The notes beneath the pieces were generated by a model that was not told the origin of the DNA, ran no database searches, and saw only the letters and a program-made list of their open reading frames with translations. The translations under genes were made by a program, and so were the position numbers. This document shows, in pieces, positions 7,826 through 17,233 of a stretch of DNA of 64,000 nt. How positions within the stretch are numbered: the first letter of the stretch is position 1; each line of letters starts with the position of its first letter. Source of the DNA: DATFDN01 sp963818725 (GTDB taxonomy: Bacteria; Pseudomonadota; Alphaproteobacteria; Acetobacterales; Acetobacteraceae); assembly GCA_963818725.1 (NCBI GenBank), contig CAWFTU010000007.1, forward strand, positions 310,001 to 374,000. The letters run 5' to 3'.

Positions 7826-8940
7826 TTGATCCGGCTCGGGTAGTGTTGAAATTGCCGCATGGGTGTTCCAGTTTGGCGGGATGGACCATGTGGACATGCG
7901 CAAGCTGCCGGCGGCGGCGCAAGAGGAGCGTCGGCGGCAGGTGGTGGGACTGCGCGAGAGCGGCCTGACCTACGAGGCGATCGCAGCCCAGACGGGCCTG
8001 ACCCGGACGGGGGTGTTCAACATCTGCCGGCGCTTCGCGGCGGCTGGGATGGCGGGCTTGCGAAGCGGACCGCGCGGCCCGGAGCCGGGAACCGGGCGGT
8101 TTCTCGCGGCGCGGCAGGAGGCAGGGGTTCGTGATCTGATCTGCCGGCGCACGCCGGACGAACTTGGCCTGCCCTTCGCGCTGTGGAGCCGTGCGGCGGT
8201 GCGGGTCCTGATCGAGCAGCGCTGCGGGGTGCGGCTGGCGGTGCGCACCATGGGGACTTACCTGGCGCGTTGGGGCTTCCCGGCGCAGAAGCCGCTGCGG
8301 CGCGCCTATGAGCAGTGCCCGGCTGCGGTGCGGCGCTGGCTGCGGCGGGACTACCCGGCCATTGTGGCCCGGGCCAAGCGGGAGAAGGGCAGGATCTTCT
8401 GGGGTGACGAGACCGGCTTGCGCGCCGATGATGTGCGCGGCCGCAGCTTCGCCCCACGCGGGCAGACCCCGGTGGTCCGCCCCAATCACCGGCGCGCGGG
8501 CGTGGGCCTGATCTCGGCCGTGACCAACAAGGGCGAATTGCGCTGGATGGTGCTGGACGGCGCGATCAAGGCACCGACGCTGATCCGCTTCCTCGAGCGC
8601 CTGATCCGGGACGCCGGGGCCAAGGTGTTCCTGATCCTCGACAACCTGCCGGTCCACCGTGCCCGCGCGGTGCGGGCATGGCTGGCCGGGCGCACCGCAC
8701 AGATCGCGGTCTTCCACCTGCCCTCCTACAGTCCCGAGTTGAACCCCGACGAGTGCCTCAACGCCGACCTGGAGCAGGCTGTCACCCGTAAGCCGCCCGC
8801 CCGCGGCAAGCAGCAGCTCAAGCGCACCATCATCAGCCACATGCGCAAGCTCGCGAAGCTGCCCGAGCGCGTGCGGAGCTACTTCGGGCATCGGCCCGTC
8901 CGGTATGCCGCCTGATCCAAGACCACCCAAGCCGGATTAA
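7826..8940 (+). mobile_element. IS630-family element, copy 1
   Basis: 1115 bp. Imperfect terminal repeats TTGATCCGGCTCGGGTAGTG and, at the right end inverted, TTAATCCGGCTTGGGTGGTC. A TA target dinucleotide flanks it on both sides (7824-7825 and 8941-8942), as expected for IS630. Removing it restores the propeller frame as A-V-N-T-V-L-S-P-D-G. Confidence 0.92.
7881..8915 (+). CDS. IS630-family transposase
   Basis: 344 residues from the ATG at 7881. An N-terminal helix-turn-helix region (KLPAAAQEERRRQVVGLRES; LTRTGVFNICRRF) is followed by a DDE catalytic domain: first Asp in IFWGDETGLRADDVRG, second in VFLILDNLPVH, and Glu in the S-P-E-L-N-P-D-E-C motif. The frame is intact and lacks the palindromic insert found in two other IS630 copies of this window, so it is the best candidate for an active element here. 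A nearly identical inverted copy lies at 13077-14111. Confidence 0.93.
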   Translation: MDHVDMRKLPAAAQEERRRQVVGLRESGLTYEAIAAQTGLTRTGVFNICRRFAAAGMAGLRSGPRGPEPGTGRFLAARQEAGVRDLICRRTPDELGLPFALWSRAAVRVLIEQRCGVRLAVRTMGTYLARWGFPAQKPLRRAYEQCPAAVRRWLRRDYPAIVARAKREKGRIFWGDETGLRADDVRGRSFAPRGQTPVVRPNHRRAGVGLISAVTNKGELRWMVLDGAIKAPTLIRFLERLIRDAGAKVFLILDNLPVHRARAVRAWLAGRTAQIAVFHLPSYSPELNPDECLNADLEQAVTRKPPARGKQQLKRTIISHMRKLAKLPERVRSYFGHRPVRYAA

Positions 8941-10547
8941 TAATACCGTGCTCAGCCCTGATGGGACGACACTGCTCATCCTGACGAGCGGCTACAACCG
9001 GCTCTTCGACCAGACCGGCACTGCGATTCCCAAAGCCTCCACCGAGTACGTCTTCGTTTACGACGTGACGCACCGCGTGCCCGTGCGGAAGCAGGTGCTG
9101 AAGGTTCCAAACACCTATATCGGGCTCGCCTTCTCTCCGGACAGCGCGCATTTCTACGTGTCCGGCGGGGTTAACGACGACGTGCACACCTACGCCAAGG
9201 CTGGCGATATCTGGACCAAGGATGGTCCGCCGATCAGGCTTGGCCACGCGGCCGGTAACGGACTCATCCAGAAACCCATCGTGGCCGGCTTGGCCGTGAC
9301 GGCGGATGGGCGCCAGCTTGTGGCGGCGAACATCTACAACGAGTCCATTTCGGTTATCGATCTCCCGGCGCGGCGCGTCCGTGCCGAGCTCGATCTGCGT
9401 CCCGGAATCATCAATCCATCCCAGACCGGGGTGGCGGGCGGCGAGAATCCCTTTGCGATCGTGATCCTGGGGAACTCGACCGCCTTCGTCTCCAGCCAGC
9501 GCGACCGCGAGGTGGACGTGATCGATCTCGCGGCCGGGGACGCGGACCCACGCGCGCCGCCGACGCTGCTGAAGCGGATCAAGCTGGACGGCAATCCCAA
9601 CGCGATGGTCCTGAACCGGGACGGCAGCCGGCTCTATGTGGCCGCCGACAACAGTGATTCGGTCTACGTCCTCGACACGCGCGCCGACGCGATCATCGAG
9701 CGCATCCCGACGACCGCGCCGCCTCGGTTCCTGAGACAGCCGGAAAACTACCGTGGAGCCGCGCCGAATGGATTGGCCCTCGCCCCGGACGGGCGGAGGC
9801 TCTACGTCACCAACGGGGGCACCAACTCCGTCGCGGTGATCTCGCTCGCGCCGGACACGCCCCACGAGGTCGTCGGGCTGATCCCGACCGGGTGGTATCC
9901 GAACGCGGTCAGCATCGGGTCCGACGGTCAGATGCTCTACGTCGTGAACGGAAAGAGCGACGCCGGGCCGAATCCGGGGAATTGTAGCACGAACGGTTTC
10001 GACAAGGCGCGCGCCGCCGCCTGCCGGGCAGCGAACCAGTATGTGCTCGAACTGGAGAAAGCGGGCTTTCTGTCGCTGCCTGTCCCACGCCCAGCCGATC
10101 TCGGCCAGCTCACGCGCCTCGTGGCGGCCAACAACCGGTTCGATGTGCCTCCCGAGCTCGCGGATCAGGCCGCCATGGAGAAGCTGCGACAGCGGATCAA
10201 GCACGTGATATACATCATCAAGGAGAATCGGACGTACGACCAAGTGCTTGGCGACCTGGATCGCGGGAACGGCGATCCCGCCCTGGTCGAGTTCGGCGCC
10301 GGGATCACGCCCAACGAGCATCAGCTCGCCAGGGATTTTGTTACCCTGGACAACTTCTTTGATTCGGGCGAGGTCAGTAGCGAGGGCTGGCCGTGGAGCA
10401 CGTCCAGGGCTGTTCAACGCTGCCGCATTGCCTTCACTGAGGCCGCCCTGCCACACATGTGGGGTGAAGTGAGGCGGCTGATCCAAGGGGGATTCCCGAG
10501 CCGGCAAATGTCTGACCCTTGGGGCGGCAACGGGGTCGGAGGGTGCC

Positions 10548-11730
10548 GTGGCTGCGTTTTCGCCGTTGCTGGACGTGCTGGCGGACGTCCCTGATCCGCG
10601 CCGGGCGCAGGGGAAGCTCTACGGGCTGCCCCACGTGCTGCTGTTCGCCATCCTCGCCATCGTGACCGGCTGCAACTCGTATCGTGGCATTGTCACCTTC
10701 ATCGGCGTCCATCGCCGCAGGCTGAACGCGGCCTTCGGCCTGAACTGGCGCCGCGCACCCGCGCGCACCGCCGTCCGCTACATTCTCCAAGGGCTCGACC
10801 CGGCCACGGTGGAGGGGGTCTTCCGCCACCATGCCGCCCTGCTGCAGGCGGCGCGCGCCACGCCTGGGCAGGGCAGCATTGCCCTGGATGGCAAGACGCT
10901 GCGCGGCAGCTTTGATAAGTTCCGCGATCGTGCCTCTGCCCAGGTGCTGAGCGCATTTGCCACCGACACCGCCTTGGTGCTCCCCTCCGCTGGCTTTCCA
11001 CCTGCTACGCAGTCGGAACCTTTGCCAGCTCCGCCCACATCGACATCGCCGAGAAATCCAACGAAATCCCGGCGGCACAGATGCTGCTGGCCGAACTCGG
11101 CATCGCTCGCGGCACCATCGTCACACTCGACGCGCTGCATTGCCAAAAAAACATTTCGAGGTTGCAGCAGGAGCCAACGTCGCCCTGATCGTCGGCGTCA
11201 AGGACAACCAGCCGACCCTGCACCAGAAAATCCGGGCGGCTTCGGCCACCACAACACCACTCGGGTCTGTCCACAGCCATAACAAGGGCCGCAACCGCGA
11301 CGAACGTCGCACCGTCACCGTCTTCGATCCCGCCGACACGCTGGCCGACACCGACTGGCATCCGCACGTGGCCGCCATCATCCGTGTCGAGCGCACTGTC
11401 CACACCCGCAACGCCAAGACCGGGCTGCTGCGCCACTCCGCCGAGATGGCCTTCTACGTTTCAAACACCCCGGTCACCGCCACCCGCGCCGCCGAGGCAA
11501 TCCGCGCGCACTGGAGGATCGAGACCACCTCGCATTACAGCCGCGACGTCACCTTGGGCGAAGACCGCTCGCGCATCCGCACCAACCCAGGCGTGTTTGC
11601 TCGCCTGCGCAGCTTCGCCTTCAACATCCTCAAGGCCAACCAGACGGACACGCTCAGCCAGGATCGCTACCGCGCCGGTCTCGCAGGCATCAAAAACGTG
11701 CTCTCACTCACCATCATTCGAAAGCGTTGA
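10548..11730 (+). pseudogene. ISAs1-family transposase, frame broken by a 50-bp palindromic insert
   Basis: The N-terminal part reads MAAFSPLLDVLADVPDPRRA up to the catalytic DGKTLRG box and ends ...SAFATDTALVL. The remainder, starting AHIDIAEKSNEIPAAQMLL in another frame, contains the LDALHCQKK and IVGVKDNQ blocks and a C-terminal HWRIE motif with E as the third catalytic residue. The two parts join exactly if 10983-11032 is removed. The insert is 50 bp (3n+2), so the transposase cannot be made as one chain without removal or bypass. Otherwise the sequence is typical of the family, about 370 residues. Confidence 0.9.
10983..11032 (-). repeat. Palindromic mini-insert, copy 1 (in ISAs1)
   Basis: 50 bp, read on the minus strand after target TGGGCG. 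Outer arms GCTGGC/GCCAGC, core AAAGGTTCC, inner arms GACTGC/GCAGGT around a 3-nt loop, then GGAA and a 3' end CGGAGGGG. It lies in reverse orientation to the transposase. Confidence 0.85.
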
Positions 11731-12981
11731 ACAGCCCTGGGAGCACGTCGGCGCGCGAGACCGATGTCATTGCCAAGACCATGCCGCTGAACTACGCCAA
11801 GCGTGGTGCCCCCTACGACGCGGAAGGCGAGAACCGGAACGTGAACGTCGCCCTGCCGACCGTGGCGGAGCGTCAGGCGGCCGATCCGCGCTATCCGGAC
11901 GATCCAAACCTGCTGCCGGGCACCAACAACGTGGCCGCGCCGGATGGCCCGCAAGGCCAGGCCCAGCAGGGATACCTGTGGAATGCGGCGTTCCGTGCCG
12001 GGCTGAGCGTGCGCAACTACGGATTCTTCGAGGATTCTGAGTCGCTACAACTCCGGCGACGCCGCGCAGATCCCGCCGCTGCGCGATCCGGCCGCGAGCG
12101 GGACGGTCGTCGCTTATCCAAGCAACCCCGATCTCGCCCCGGTGAACGATCCGTATTTCCGCGGCTTCGACAACGCCTTTCCAGACATCTACCGGGAGCA
12201 GGAATGGGAGCGGGAATTCAACCAGTACGTCGCTAACGGCAACTTGCCCAGCCTTGAACTCGTCCGGCTCATGCACGACCACATGGGGAACTTCGCGCAG
12301 GCGATCGACGGCATCAACACGCCCGAGACCGAGGTCGCCGACAACGACTATGCCGTGGGCAGGCTGGTCGAGAGGGTCGCGAACAGTCCCTATCGGGACT
12401 CGACCCTGATCTTCGTGCTGGAGGACGACGCCCAGGACGGCCCCGACCATGTCGACGCGCATCGCAGCATCGCCTTCATCGCCGGTCCCTACGTGAGGCA
12501 CGGCGCCGTCGTCTCCGAGCGCTACACGACCGTGAACATGCTCCGCACAATGGAAGACGTTCTCGGCATCGACCATCTGAGCCTGTACGACGCCTACCAG
12601 CGCCCGATGACAGAAGTCTTCGACCTCAATCAGGCGACTTGGTCGTTCGCGGCGCAACCGTCGCCGGTGCTCCTGGACACCCAGGCATTGCAGAACGTCC
12701 GATCAACGAAGGCGGGCGCCGCGACCGCGCCGACCCGCTCCGCCTTGGCGACCGTCCCACGCCGAAGCACCCATCCGGCCGTGTGGTGGGCTGATCGGAC
12801 ACAGGGATATGACTGGTCTATGGAGGACCGGATCGACGCCGTGGGCTTCAATAAACTCTTGTGGGAGGGACTTGTCGGCGACCGGCCCTATCCGACGGAG
12901 CGCGACGGCAAGGATTACAGCGCGGACCGCACGCACGTATCGCGCACGCGTACCCGGCCTGTGTCTCAGCCGTTGGGAAAC

Positions 12982-13015
12982 TGACACCAACGGTCGTAAA
13001 CTCTGCCTGGTGTCA
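12982..13015. repeat. Inverted repeat downstream of the broken phosphoesterase gene
   Basis: TGACACCA and TGGTGTCA arms separated by 18 bases, just before the inverted IS630 copy. There is no T-run, so it is a poor rho-independent terminator. It resembles the end of the IS3 element at 33.5 kb (GTAAACTC...GGTGTC), so it may be an IS terminus remnant. Confidence 0.4.
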
Positions 13016-13051
13016 TACGCGTTTTGAACCCGCGCGCCAGAGCAGGTCTTC

Positions 13052-14166
13052 TTGATCCGGCTTGGGTGGTCTTGGATCAGGCGGCATACCGGACGGGCCG
13101 ATGCCCGAAGTAGCTCCGCACGCGCTCGGGCAGCTTCGCGAGCTTGCGCATGTGGCTGATGATGGTGCGCTTGAGCTGCTGCTTGCCGCGGGCGGGCGGC
13201 TTGCGGGTGACAGCCTGCTCCAGGTCGGCGTTGAGGCACTCGTCGGGGTTCAACTCGGGACTGTAGGAGGGCAGGTGGAAGACCGCGATCTGTGCGGTGC
13301 GCCCGGCCAGCCATGCCCGCACCGCGCGGGCACGGTGGACCGGCAGGTTGTCGAGGATCAGGAACACCTTGGCCCCGGCGTCCCGGATCAGGCGCTCGAG
13401 GAAGCGGATCAGCGTCGGTGCCTTGATCGCGCCGTCCAGCACCATCCAGCGCAATTCGCCCTTGTTGGTCACGGCCGAGATCAGGCCCACGCCCGCGCGC
13501 CGGTGATTGGGGCGGACCACCGGGGTCTGCCCGCGTGGGGCGAAGCTGCGGCCGCGCACATCATCGGCGCGCAAGCCGGTCTCGTCACCCCAGAAGATCG
13601 TGCCCTTCTCCCGCTTGGCCCGGGCCACAATGGCCGGGTAGTCCCGCCGCAGCCAGCGCCGCACCGCAGCCGGGCACTGCTCATAGGCGCGCCGCAGCGG
13701 CTTCTGCGCCGGGAAGCCCCAACGCGCCAGGTAAGTCCCCATGGTGCGCACCGCCAGCCGCACCCCGCAGCGCTGCTCGATCAGGACCCGCACCGCCGCA
13801 CGGCTCCACAGCGCGAAGGGCAGGCCAAGTTCGTCCGGCGTGCGCCGGCAGATCAGATCACGAACCCCTGCCTCCTGCCGCGCCGCGAGAAACCGCCCGG
13901 TTCCCGGCTCCGGGCCGCGCGGTCCGCTTCGCAAGCCCGCCATCCCAGCCGCCGCGAAGCGCCGGCAGATGTTGAACACCCCCGTCCGGGTCAGGCCCGT
14001 CTGGGCCGCGATCGCCTCGTAGGTCAGGCCGCTCTCGCGCAGTCCCACCACCTGCCGCCGACGCTCCTCTTGCGCCGCCGCCGGCAGCTTGCGCATGTCC
14101 ACATGGTCCATCCCGCCAAACCGGAACACCCATGCGGCAATTTCAACACTACCCGAGCCGGATCAA
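13052..14166 (-). mobile_element. IS630-family element, copy 2 (inverted)
   Basis: 1115 bp, the same length and nearly the same sequence as copy 1 but in the opposite orientation. The right end is flanked by TA (14167-14168); the left end is preceded by TC instead, so the left junction has been altered by deletion or recombination. With copy 1 it brackets 8941-13051. Confidence 0.92.
13077..14111 (-). CDS. IS630-family transposase, copy 2
   Basis: 344 residues, differing from the copy at 7881-8915 by only a few substitutions; one visible change is Arg to Thr in the KREKGTIFWGDETGL segment. The helix-turn-helix, the two Asp motifs and the S-P-E-L-N-P-D-E-C Glu motif are all intact and the frame is open, so it may be active. 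The start ATG at 14111 matches that of copy 1. Confidence 0.93.
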   Translation of the reverse strand: MDHVDMRKLPAAAQEERRRQVVGLRESGLTYEAIAAQTGLTRTGVFNICRRFAAAGMAGLRSGPRGPEPGTGRFLAARQEAGVRDLICRRTPDELGLPFALWSRAAVRVLIEQRCGVRLAVRTMGTYLARWGFPAQKPLRRAYEQCPAAVRRWLRRDYPAIVARAKREKGTIFWGDETGLRADDVRGRSFAPRGQTPVVRPNHRRAGVGLISAVTNKGELRWMVLDGAIKAPTLIRFLERLIRDAGAKVFLILDNLPVHRARAVRAWLAGRTAQIAVFHLPSYSPELNPDECLNADLEQAVTRKPPARGKQQLKRTIISHMRKLAKLPERVRSYFGHRPVRYAA

Positions 14167-14298
14167 TAGTGGGCGCCATAGCGGCAGGGCGCGGACAGGA
14201 GTGGCCCCAGAGCGGCCCATTCGGCGCCGGTCGGGTCGCCCCTGTCGTACCGCCCGTTGCAAATCCATTCCGAGACGGACACTTACGAGCTGGATTTC

Positions 14299-14386
14299 CG
14301 GATGAGGTGGGATTCGAACCCACGAAAGGCTTTGAACCTTTGGCGGTTTTCAAGACCGCTGCCTTAAGCCGCTCGGCCACTCATCC
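14299..14386 (-). tRNA. tRNA-Ser (anticodon UGA)
   Basis: 88 nt, class II, with a long variable arm. On the minus strand the acceptor stem is GGATGAG...CTCATCC with discriminator G. The anticodon stem-loop is GCGGTCTTGAAAACCGC with anticodon TGA (complement at 14350-14352). The T-arm is GTGGGTTCGAATCCCAC. CCA is not encoded. It sits between the inverted IS630 copy and a 124-bp MITE, a common kind of integration hot spot, but no attachment-site duplication was found. Confidence 0.95.
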
Positions 14387-15294
14387 GCACGAGGGACGGC
14401 AGTTTACCCGGCCAGGGTCTGTCGCTCAAGCAGATAACCGAAATGAAGCCGTGCTATCATACTGCACAATCTCCGGTGGTCGCTCCGGATGAACACGGTC
14501 CTGCCGCATATCAGCCCGACCGGATGGCCAGAGACTAATCCCGGCATACTCCGACATACCCGACCTGTTGCACCGCTGTGGCATGTTCGGGAGCCCTTTC
14601 TTCCGGTTTAAGCACAATACGGTTCACTTTAGTTGTTTGTGCCGCAGGGAGAACCAAGGCGAATGCTGCATTTTCAATTGGTTGGTATTCGGCCGATAGC
14701 TTAAGTGAACAGGATTTTGCCTTAAGTGAACCGTATTGGGTTTAAGCAACATCGAATTTATACGTGGGCCCCCTCATCTGCTGAGCAGAGGATACACCGC
14801 CTACCGAGCGACGTTGCGCTCTTCGGGTCATTGGCTCCGGGCAGCCTTTTGAGGAGAGGGGCGATGAGGAAGCATGAGCTCAACACCGAGACATGGCTTC
14901 ATTCAAACAAGAAAGCTGACCGCGACCGTGGCGAACTGTCCGATCACCTCCGATCGCCCGCCGAAGTGATGTGGGAGATCGGCCTGACACTCGCAACCAC
15001 CCTGGGATTGCCCTTGCAGCAAATCTTGTCGTCCTCGCTCTGGGTGCCCAATGAGGTGCTAGCGGCGATGATACTAACCAAGACAAGGACAGATGCGCCC
15101 GATCGAAACAGAACACGCTCGGCCTATATGGCGCCTATATTTTCGGGCGCTCCGAACCCCCTTTCAAATATATGCTCATCAGAGCTAACACTGATGGCAC
15201 ATATCGGCATGCGGCCGCGTGGCCATCCAAGGCCGGCTGTTTGACGGACCGTTGCCTAACTGAGCGCCAAGTGCGCAGACCGGGAGACCCTTCG
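14387..15294. other. Non-coding stretch upstream of the kdp operon
   Basis: No convincing gene. An open frame from the ATG at 14864, preceded by a GGAGAGG-like site, runs 126 codons to 15244 but shows no recognisable motif, and the codon pattern is unlike the neighbours. The MITE at 14615-14738 lies within the region. The kdp promoter must lie between the MITE and 15295, and I cannot place its boxes. Confidence 0.5.
14615..14738. mobile_element. 124-bp MITE, copy 1
   Basis: Terminal inverted repeats CAATACGGTTCACTT and AAGTGAACCGTATTG, no coding capacity, lower GC than its surroundings. It is flanked by a perfect 10-bp duplication GGTTTAAGCA (14605-14614 and 14739-14748). The second copy, at 41126-41249, differs by a single visible base (CGGCCGA versus CGACCGA). 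Its termini match those of the IS4-family element at 37963-39420, which probably supplies the transposase. Confidence 0.92.
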
Positions 15295-15378
15295 ATGCTT
15301 GATCTCCTTTACCTCCTGATCGGTGCCGCCTTTCTCGGCGGTTGCGCCGTTTACGTAGTCGCCTGCGACCATCTGTGA
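15295..15378 (+). CDS. 27-residue hydrophobic ORF upstream of kdpF
   Basis: Reads MLDLLYLLIGAAFLGGCAVY then VVACDHL and stop. It is a single transmembrane helix in the same size class as KdpF, ending ten bases before the kdpF start. Similar tiny hydrophobic ORFs occur ahead of kdpF in other alphaproteobacteria as far as I recall, but I cannot verify this. A weak GGGAGA ribosome site precedes it. It may be an extra small subunit or regulator of the Kdp complex. Confidence 0.65.
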   Translation: MLDLLYLLIGAAFLGGCAVYVVACDHL

Positions 15379-15387
15379 GGTCATCCC

Positions 15388-15477
15388 ATGCCCTTCGACT
15401 ATGTCCTTGGCGGAATCGTGACCATCGGCCTGCTGGTCTACCTGGTCTATGCCCTGATCCGCCCAGAGAAGTTCTGA
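15388..15477 (+). CDS. kdpF: Potassium-transporting ATPase small subunit KdpF
   Basis: 29 residues: MPFDYVLGGIVTIGLLVYLV then YALIRPEKF. This is the expected KdpF form, a single transmembrane helix ending in L-I-R-P-E-x-F. KdpF stabilises the KdpABC complex through lipid-like contacts with KdpA. It is placed directly upstream of kdpA (25 bp), as in the standard operon. It is too short for ordinary ORF calling. Confidence 0.9.
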   Translation: MPFDYVLGGIVTIGLLVYLVYALIRPEKF

Positions 15478-15502
15478 GCTTGACCGGGAGGAGCACGATG
15501 CG

Positions 15503-17229
15503 ATGACTATCAACGGTTGGGCACAGATCGCGCTCTATGCGGTTCTGCTGATCCTGATGACCAAGCCATTCGGCGGCTATCTGACGCGGGTGTTCACAGG
15601 GGAACGCACCTTCCTCTCGCCCGTGCTCCGGCCGCTCGAAATCGGCATCTATCGGATCTGCGGCGTGGCCGAGGCCGAGGAGCAGCACTGGGTCAGCTAC
15701 GCCGTGGCGATGCTGGCCTTCAGCCTCGCCGGCTTCGTGATCCTCTATGGCCTCCAGCGGCTACAGGGAATGTTGCCGTTCAATCCGCAGGGCCAGGCGG
15801 CGGTGTCGCCTGATCTCTCGTTCAACACCTCCGTCAGCTTCGTCACCAACACGAACTGGCAGTCGTACACGCCCGAGACCACCATGAGCTATCTGACTCA
15901 GATGGCCGGGCTCACAGTACACAACTTCGTTTCCGCGGCGACCGGCATCGCGCTCGCGATCGCCCTGATCCGCGGCTTCGCCCGCCGCTCGGCGAAGAGC
16001 ATCGGGAACTTTTGGGTCGATCTCACCCGCTGCGTTCTCTACATCCTGCTACCGATCTCGATCGTCGTGACCCTCTTCTTCGTCTGGCAGGGAATGCCGG
16101 AGAACCTCAGCGCCTACACCCAGGTGACGACGCTGGACGGCGGCAAGCAGCTCATTGCGCAGGGTCCGGTGGCCTCGCAGGAAGTCATCAAGATATTGGG
16201 GACCAATGGCGGTGGCTTTTTCAACGCTAACTCGGCCCATCCTTTCGAGAACCCGACGGCCCTGACCAACTTCGTTCAGATGCTGATGATCTTCTCTATC
16301 GGCGCCGGCCTGACCAACGTGTTTGGCCGCCTGATCGGCAACCAGCGCCAGGGTTGGGCCATCTTCGCTGTCATGTTCCTCCTGTTCCTGGTTGGGACGG
16401 CGGTGACGTATTCGGCCGAGAGCCGGGGCAATCCGGCATTCGCTCAGTTCCACGTTGACCAGACGGCGAGTGCGCTGCAACCGGGCGGCAACATGGAGGG
16501 CAAGGAGGTGCGCTTCGGCATCGCCAACTCGACCCTCTTCACGACGATCACCACCGACACTTCCTGCGGCGCCGTGAATAACATGCATGACAGCCTGCTG
16601 CCCCTCGCCGGCATGGTGCCGATAGTCAACATCATGCTTGGCGAGATCATCTTCGGCGGCGCGGCTCCGGGCTCTACGGCATGCTGCTCTTTGCCATTGT
16701 GGCGGTGTTCATCGCCGGATTGATGGTAGGGCGCACACCGGAATATCTTGGCAAGAAGATCGAGGCAAAAGAGGTCAAGATGGCGATGCTGGCCATCCTC
16801 GTCCTGCCGCTCTCGATCCTCGGCTTCACGGCTTTGGCCGTGGTGCTCCCGGCTGGCACCGCTGCGTTGGCGAATGCTGGACCGCACGGGTTCAGCGAGG
16901 CCCTGTATGCCTACACATCGGGGACCGGGAACAACGGCAGCGCCTTCGCGGGGCTCAGCGCGAACACGTCATACTGGAACACAACCCTTGGGCTGGCGAT
17001 GTTCACCGGCCGTTTCCTGATGATCGTGCCGATGCTGGCGGTGGCGGGCTCGCTGGCGACGAAGAAGATCGTGCCGCCCTCGGCGGGGACGTTCCCGACT
17101 GACGGCGGGCTCTTCGTGGGCCTGCTGACCGGCGTGATCGTGATTGTCGGTGGCCTGACCTACTTTCCGGCGGTCTCGCTCGGCCCCGTGGTCGAGCATT
17201 TCGCGATGCGCGCCGGGACCCTTTATTGA
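15503..17229 (+). pseudogene. kdpA: Potassium-transporting ATPase subunit KdpA, one frameshift
   Basis: K+-selective channel-like subunit of the KdpFABC pump. The N-terminal frame (MTINGWAQIALYAVLLILMT to ...MLGEIIFGG) contains selectivity-filter-type segments such as NTSVSFVTNTNWQSY and LGTNGGGFFNANSAHPFEN. The remainder (GSGLYGMLLFAIVAVFIAGL to stop 17229) lies in a different frame with TSGTGNNGSAFAGL. The two join near 16665, where GGCGGCGCGGCTCC lacks one base relative to a G-G-x-G-S-G reading. The downstream genes look intact, so either this is a very recent mutation or a sequencing error; total length would be normal (about 575 residues). Confidence 0.9.
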
Positions 17230-17233
17230 TCCG

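Larger units (their letters stand above)
10405..11739 (+). mobile_element. ISAs1-family element
   Basis: 1335 bp with terminal inverted repeats CAGGGCTGTTCAACGCT and its complement. It is flanked by a perfect 10-bp target duplication GGAGCACGTC (10395-10404 and 11740-11749). It lies inside the phosphoesterase domain of the broken secreted protein. Confidence 0.95.
7588..12984 (+). pseudogene. Secreted YncE-like beta-propeller / phosphoesterase protein, broken by two IS elements
   Basis: Rejoined across the IS elements, the product starts with a signal peptide (FWRGLLLGVVLLGFAGANLAHA) and a propeller with repeated strands such as LSPDGTTLLILTSGYN and LAPDGRRLYVTNGGTNS. A C-terminal phosphoesterase (PF04185-like) domain begins IKHVIYIIKENRTYDQVLGD and ends with LIFVLEDDAQDGPDHVD. 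IS630 cuts after GQAV at 7826 and ISAs1 cuts at the W-S-T-S / A-R-E-T-D junction (10405-11739). A further indel near 12040 shifts the frame (GFFED into SRYNSGDAA). The start ATG at 7588 has GGAGG at a good distance; 7582 is too close. Function is lost unless the elements excise. Confidence 0.85.

Noticed and set aside
5734..7860. 708-codon open frame on the minus strand opposite fhs
   Set aside because: Shadow of GC-rich third-position codon use; low-complexity Arg/His/Gln content and no domain. Several other long antisense frames (1758-3437, 8879-10507, 17003-19150) were dropped for the same reason.
9110..9130. AAGGTTCC in the propeller gene as a palindromic-element copy
   Set aside because: It is not followed by the complementary stem or GGAA, and it encodes a normal strand (L-K-V-P-N-T-Y). 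The same applies to 51000 and 51609.
12982..13015. Rho-independent terminator after the phosphoesterase gene
   Set aside because: The loop is long and there is no T-run; more likely an IS end remnant.
14299..14386. tRNA-Ser as a phage or island attachment site
   Set aside because: No duplicated 3' tRNA end and no integrase gene were found in the window.
14864..15244. 126-codon open frame upstream of kdp with a plausible ribosome site
   Set aside because: No motif, unusual composition, and the frame also crosses into the MITE edge upstream; not enough to call a gene.
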